NCBI GenBank assembly: GCA_016286075.1
Contig: JAEERZ010000085.1
Coordinates: forward strand, 1-8,522
Origin: Selenomonadaceae bacterium
GTDB lineage: Bacteria > Bacillota > Negativicutes > Selenomonadales > Selenomonadaceae
Length of the DNA stretch: 8,522 nt
Direction: 5' to 3'
Made by a program: the position numbers and the translations under genes. Shown piece by piece: positions 5,527 through 8,522 of this stretch; position 1 is the first letter of the stretch; each line of letters opens with the position of its first letter. The notes below the pieces were generated by a model. The model made no database searches. It worked only from the letters and a program-made list of their open reading frames with translations, and was not told the origin of the DNA.

Positions 5527-6597
5527 ATGGCGGAAATCAAGTTTGTGAAGGCGGATTCGTTGAAGACAAAGCCGGACGTATCGAAGATCGGGTTCGGCAC
5601 GCATTTCACGGATTACATGTTTGAGATGGACTACACGGAAAAGGACGGCTGGCATGACGCTCGCATTATTCCGTACGGCGACATTGCGGTCAGCCCCGCG
5701 AATACGACGCTGCACTATGGGCAGGCGGTCTTTGAAGGCCTGAAAGCGTACCGGCAGGGGAAACGCGCGGTGATTTTCCGCCCGAAGACGCATTTGGAAC
5801 GCATGGAAAATTCCTGCCGTATCCTGGATATTCCCGAGTTCCCGATGGATACGGTGTATGAAGGATTAAAGCAGCTTGTCGCGACGGAGAAGGACTGGAT
5901 TCCGAAAGAAAAGGGGCAGAGCCTCTACATTCGTCCGTTTATTTTCGCCGACGATCCGTATCTTGGCGTCAGTGTCAGCGGTTCGTACAAGCTCTTGATT
6001 ATCCTTTCCCCGGTGGCGGCATACTATGCCCACGGTTTCGCTCCGGTGAAGATTATGGTAGAGGACACTTATGTCCGCGCGGTGCGCGGCGGGCTCGGCG
6101 AGGCGAAGACCCCGGCGAACTACGCGGCGAGTCTCCACGCGGGTCTCGTCGCCCATCAGAAGGGCTACGACCAGACCCTTTGGCTTGACGGCGTGGAGCG
6201 CAAGTATATCGAAGAAGTCGGCTCGATGAACATCCTGTTCAAGATTGGCGGCAAAGTGGTCACGCCGGAGCTCGACGGCAGCATCCTAAACGGCGTCACG
6301 CGCCGTACGGTGCTGGCGGTTGCAAAGGAATGGGGCGTACCGACGGAAGAACGCAAAATCTCCATCGACGAGATTGTCGACGGGTACAAGAGCGGCGCGC
6401 TGGAAGAAGTCTTCGGTTCCGGTACGGCGGCAGTCATTTCCCCGGTGGGTGTGCTCGGCTACAAGAATCACGACATGGTCATCGGCGGCGGCAAGATCGG
6501 CCCCTTCGCCCAGAAGATGTACGATTACATCGAAGGGCTGCACATCGGCGAGGTGGAGGACAAGTACGGCTTCATCGAGACGGTGGCGGAATACTGA
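5527..6597 (+). CDS. ilvE: Branched-chain amino acid aminotransferase
   Basis: The product is 356 aa, the length of the Bacillus-type (long) branched-chain aminotransferases, PLP fold type IV. It is cytoplasmic and transfers the amino group between glutamate and the 2-oxo acids of leucine, isoleucine and valine, the last step of their synthesis and first of their breakdown. Motifs in order: LHYGQAVFEGLKAYR (62-76), FRPKTHLERM, YIRPFIF (134-140), GGLGEAKTPANYAASL (188-203) with Lys194 as the expected PLP Schiff-base lysine, QTLWLDGVERKYIEEVGSMN (216-235) and FGSGTAAVISPVG (296-308). E230 in EEVG fits the conserved glutamate near the PLP ring nitrogen. The ATG follows a GAGGAG site by 10 nt. 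The gene has its own sigma-A promoter and a strong terminator, so it is probably a single-gene unit. No T-box or leader peptide is visible in the short leader. Confidence 0.97.
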   Translation: MAEIKFVKADSLKTKPDVSKIGFGTHFTDYMFEMDYTEKDGWHDARIIPYGDIAVSPANTTLHYGQAVFEGLKAYRQGKRAVIFRPKTHLERMENSCRILDIPEFPMDTVYEGLKQLVATEKDWIPKEKGQSLYIRPFIFADDPYLGVSVSGSYKLLIILSPVAAYYAHGFAPVKIMVEDTYVRAVRGGLGEAKTPANYAASLHAGLVAHQKGYDQTLWLDGVERKYIEEVGSMNILFKIGGKVVTPELDGSILNGVTRRTVLAVAKEWGVPTEERKISIDEIVDGYKSGALEEVFGSGTAAVISPVGVLGYKNHDMVIGGGKIGPFAQKMYDYIEGLHIGEVEDKYGFIETVAEY

Positions 6598-6607
6598 TAC
6601 AGACAAT

Positions 6608-6652
6608 AAAAATCCCGACGGGAAGCAAAAATGCTTTTCGTCGGGATTTTTT
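6608..6652. terminator. Bidirectional terminator between ilvE and the convergent porin gene
   Basis: The 13-nt outer arm AAAAATCCCGACG (6608-6620) pairs perfectly with 6639-6651. Pairing continues inward through GGAAGCA/TGCTTTT with two G-U pairs, closing on an AAAA tetraloop: about 20 bp in all. T runs exist on both sides when each strand is read outward, so it can stop ilvE from the left and the porin gene (stop at 6669) from the right. Confidence 0.93.
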
Positions 6653-6668
6653 GCTTGTGAGATTTGTT

Positions 6669-8045
6669 TTAGAAGAAGAAATTCAGTTCGCCGAAGATGG
6701 TGTAGGCAGAAGACTGTGGGGCGTCGTCCATGTCATAGTCGTCTTGTTCTTCCTTTCCAAAGAAATATTTCAGAGTACCCATGACATTCTTGTCGAAGAC
6801 GTAATCAACGCCCATCTCCACACCTTTGAATCTTGGCTGCATGGCATCGTAGGTCGGCGCGATGACGGCATAGGCGCCGAGCTGGCGGTAGGCGACGAAA
6901 GCGCCCCAAGAGCCTTTGTCAGCAGGGTTCGCTTTCTTGTAATCAAGTTCGATGCTCCAAGCGCGTTTGGAGGCGGCAGTTACCGATTCAGGCACATCGC
7001 CTGCTCTTTCCGGGGGTTCAGCGCTGGGGCTTGTAGTCCAAGCATATGCGCCGTGGATGGAGAGATTCTTATCGAACTTGTAGCCGAGACCGATATCCCA
7101 AATGTTGACGGCTGAGGCGGAGGTACTCTGGTATAGGGTTTCTTTGGAACCAGCCCAGCGATGGAAACCCACGCCCCAAGTGATTTTGTCGGCGCGGTCA
7201 TTATAAATCTCGGCGGCTACATAGCTACCGGTTTTCGGGGTGTTGTTGGCTCGGACATCCGGCCATGACCCGACACCGTCATATCGGGCGGAGCGTCCTG
7301 CCGTAATCGTTGCCTTAACTTTGTTGCCCAAGGTGAGTTGTCCGCCGGCCACATTGTCGTCGTAAACCATGCCGTTGTCGATGTTAGTCAGGTAAGGAAG
7401 CTTGCCGAGGAGAATCTGAAAATTCTTGTAATCGCCCTGCACCCAGACGCGCTCGACGCGAATCCCCGACACAAACGCTCCCTCACCATCTGCTTGAAGT
7501 GGTATCTCGGTTGCGCCGGTCGTATTGGCGGCTGAGTTCATATCGGCGTTATAGTCGATGCGGGCATGGCCAGACCAATGCTCGTTGATTTGCATGGACG
7601 GCTCCAAACGAAGCGTCAGGTATTGGGCAATGTTCTTTTCATTGTCCTCATCCTTGATTTGGTTGTATCGATAGCGATAGCGCACCGTGCCGGTCCAGGT
7701 CACATTGTCGACCTTCTTTTCGAGGGCAGCCACGCGGACGCCGAGGCTGTTCAACTCGTCGGCAAACTCCGCCGCCAGCTTGTCAATCAGCGCCTTGTTT
7801 CCGCCGCCTTTCGCCATCGCGCGGGCAATCATCTGCGCCATTTCGTAACGGGTGATTTCCTGGTCGCCGCGATAAGTACCGTCGCCGTAACCTTCGATAA
7901 CGCCGTCGGCGGCAAGCTGGGCAATCGCGTCATAGGCCCAATGGTCGGCGGGAACGTCCTCGAAAGGATTCACCGCGGCGAACGCCGTGGAAGCAGAAAC
8001 CGTAAGAAGCGCCGCCGTGCAGGCAGAGGCAAATGTTCTCTTCAT
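6669..8045 (-). CDS. SLH-domain outer membrane porin (OmpM/Mep45 type)
   Basis: From the ATG at 8045 the product is 458 aa. Residues 1-24 are a signal peptide (MKRTFASACTAALLTVSAST, then AFAA). Residues 26-76 form one S-layer-homology domain: NPFEDVPADHWAYDAIAQLA, then GVIEGYGDGTYRGDQEITRY and EMAQMIARAM. In Negativicutes such a domain binds polyamine-modified peptidoglycan and ties the outer membrane to the wall. Residues about 83-112 form a coiled-coil-like stalk (LIDKLAAEFADELNSLG, VRVAALEKKV). The rest alternates polar and hydrophobic residues as beta-barrel strands (WTGTVRYRYRYNQ) joined by variable loops, and ends in LNFFF, a C-terminal aromatic signature for barrel assembly. The start is chosen by the signal peptide; an in-frame start at 8099 would add 18 residues overlapping the upstream gene. 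The ribosome site (AAGAAG) is weak. It lies 35 nt behind another exported protein gene with no terminator between, so the two may be co-transcribed. Confidence 0.95.
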   Translation of the reverse strand: MKRTFASACTAALLTVSASTAFAAVNPFEDVPADHWAYDAIAQLAADGVIEGYGDGTYRGDQEITRYEMAQMIARAMAKGGGNKALIDKLAAEFADELNSLGVRVAALEKKVDNVTWTGTVRYRYRYNQIKDEDNEKNIAQYLTLRLEPSMQINEHWSGHARIDYNADMNSAANTTGATEIPLQADGEGAFVSGIRVERVWVQGDYKNFQILLGKLPYLTNIDNGMVYDDNVAGGQLTLGNKVKATITAGRSARYDGVGSWPDVRANNTPKTGSYVAAEIYNDRADKITWGVGFHRWAGSKETLYQSTSASAVNIWDIGLGYKFDKNLSIHGAYAWTTSPSAEPPERAGDVPESVTAASKRAWSIELDYKKANPADKGSWGAFVAYRQLGAYAVIAPTYDAMQPRFKGVEMGVDYVFDKNVMGTLKYFFGKEEQDDYDMDDAPQSSAYTIFGELNFFF

Positions 8046-8080
8046 CAAATAACAACTTCTTTCTTGTACAAATTCGGGGT

Positions 8081-8522
8081 TCAGTCGTATAGGTCGCACT
8101 TGATTTTCACGACGGCGCCGTTCATCGCCTCGATTTTCAGCTTCATGCGGCTGTCGGAAGCATAGTAGGTGTATTCGTTCTTGCCGTCATCGTATTCCAT
8201 TTTGTCCGGCTGCCCGTAGGCTTCGACAATCGCGCTTTCCGGCGAGCTGATGCCGATTCCGGCGGGCGTTGTAACGCCGCTGCCCGGTCGATTGATTTTC
8301 AGTTCTTCAATCAGGTTGCGGTTGAAGTCGTCAAGATCCGCTTTGACGCCGTTTTGGAAGTAAGCGTCGTCTCCACGATACGTCGCTTGACCGTATACTG
8401 CAACAGCTTCATCGACGCTCATGCCCGGAGCAACGCCGCCCAGCGCAATCTCCGCGCTCGGAACCGACGCCAGCGCCGTCGCGCTCGACATCATCATCAG
8501 ACCCGTCAGTACCGTTGCCATT
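8081..8522 (-). CDS. Exported protein of unknown function with two related repeats (5' end beyond the window)
   Basis: At least 146 residues are visible. The first (MATVLTGLMMMSSATALAS) look like the hydrophobic core and cut site (ALA|S) of a signal peptide that lacks its basic N-region. The true start is therefore probably outside the window, although an ATG occurs at 8521. The mature part contains two related units: VAPGMSVDEAVAVYGQATY (residues 30-48) and IGISSPESAIVEAYGQPDKM (89-108). Each is followed by a tyrosine/aspartate-rich turn (DDAYFQNG; DDGKNEYTYY) and an amphipathic strand (LIEELKI; MKLKIEAM). The G-M-(S/T)-xx-(E/D)-(A/V)-xxxxGxP pattern recalls BamE/SmpA-type small envelope domains, but I cannot assign a family. 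The gene precedes the SLH porin by 35 nt on the same strand, which suggests an envelope role by association only. Confidence 0.75.
   Translation of the reverse strand, partial: MATVLTGLMMMSSATALASVPSAEIALGGVAPGMSVDEAVAVYGQATYRGDDAYFQNGVKADLDDFNRNLIEELKINRPGSGVTTPAGIGISSPESAIVEAYGQPDKMEYDDGKNEYTYYASDSRMKLKIEAMNGAVVKIKCDLYD

Noticed and set aside
4174..5609. Overlapping minus-strand open frames opposite nnr (307 and 271 codons)
   Set aside because: Both are shadows of a high-GC coding region; every NAD(P)HX repair motif is on the plus strand.
6330..7115. Plus-strand open frame crossing the ilvE end and the porin gene (261 codons)
   Set aside because: It runs through the ilvE stop region and the bidirectional terminator in the wrong frame, so it cannot be a real gene.
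7566..8165. Plus-strand open frame opposite the SLH porin start (199 codons)
   Set aside because: The minus strand has a signal peptide, SLH domain and C-terminal Phe. The plus frame has no ribosome site or motif.

Overview
The window reads as ordinary chromosome from a flagellated diderm Firmicute of the class Negativicutes, most likely Selenomonadaceae. Three things support this. A porin carries an N-terminal S-layer-homology (SLH) domain, the OmpM/Mep45 type that tethers the outer membrane to peptidoglycan in this class. The stator genes motA and motB have the Bacillus/Clostridium-like PY(S/A)D motif. The genome is GC-rich with strong Shine-Dalgarno sites. Genus is an inference from gene content only.

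Layout. (1) 1-147: the last 48 codons of a CinA-type gene (+). (2) 173-901: a small secreted protein of unknown function (+), closed by a strong hairpin terminator. (3) 994-1884: a LysR-family regulator (-). (4) 1885-2220: a 336-bp divergent intergenic region. It holds an extended -10 promoter for the regulator, overlapped by a near-ideal LysR box, and the leader of the motility operon. (5) 2221-3810: motA (TTG start) and motB (+), the flagellar stator, ending at a short hairpin with a T tract. (6) 3868-5418: a bifunctional NAD(P)HX epimerase/dehydratase (+). (7) 5456-5502: a good sigma-A promoter overlapped by an 8-bp inverted repeat, then ilvE, branched-chain aminotransferase, at 5527-6597 (+). 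(8) A long bidirectional hairpin at 6608-6652 separates ilvE from the convergent minus-strand pair. That pair is an exported protein with two repeats (8081 to beyond the right edge), transcribed first, then the SLH porin (6669-8045).

How the genes relate. MotA/MotB form the proton or sodium channel that drives the flagellum, and MotB's C-terminal domain grips peptidoglycan. The SLH porin also grips the cell wall, from the outer membrane side. CinA (C-terminal amidase) and the NAD(P)HX repair enzyme both serve nicotinamide-cofactor housekeeping, but they are not in one operon here. IlvE makes or degrades branched-chain amino acids and has its own promoter and terminator.

I see no tRNA, rRNA, CRISPR array, insertion sequence, phage gene or toxin/defence module. 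I found no convincing undescribed system. The more interesting signals are regulatory (LysR box on its own promoter, the ilvE operator-like dyad, a terminator directly before the nnr ribosome site) and three poorly characterised envelope features: the secreted protein, the duplicated exported protein, and the Gly/Asp linker of MotB.
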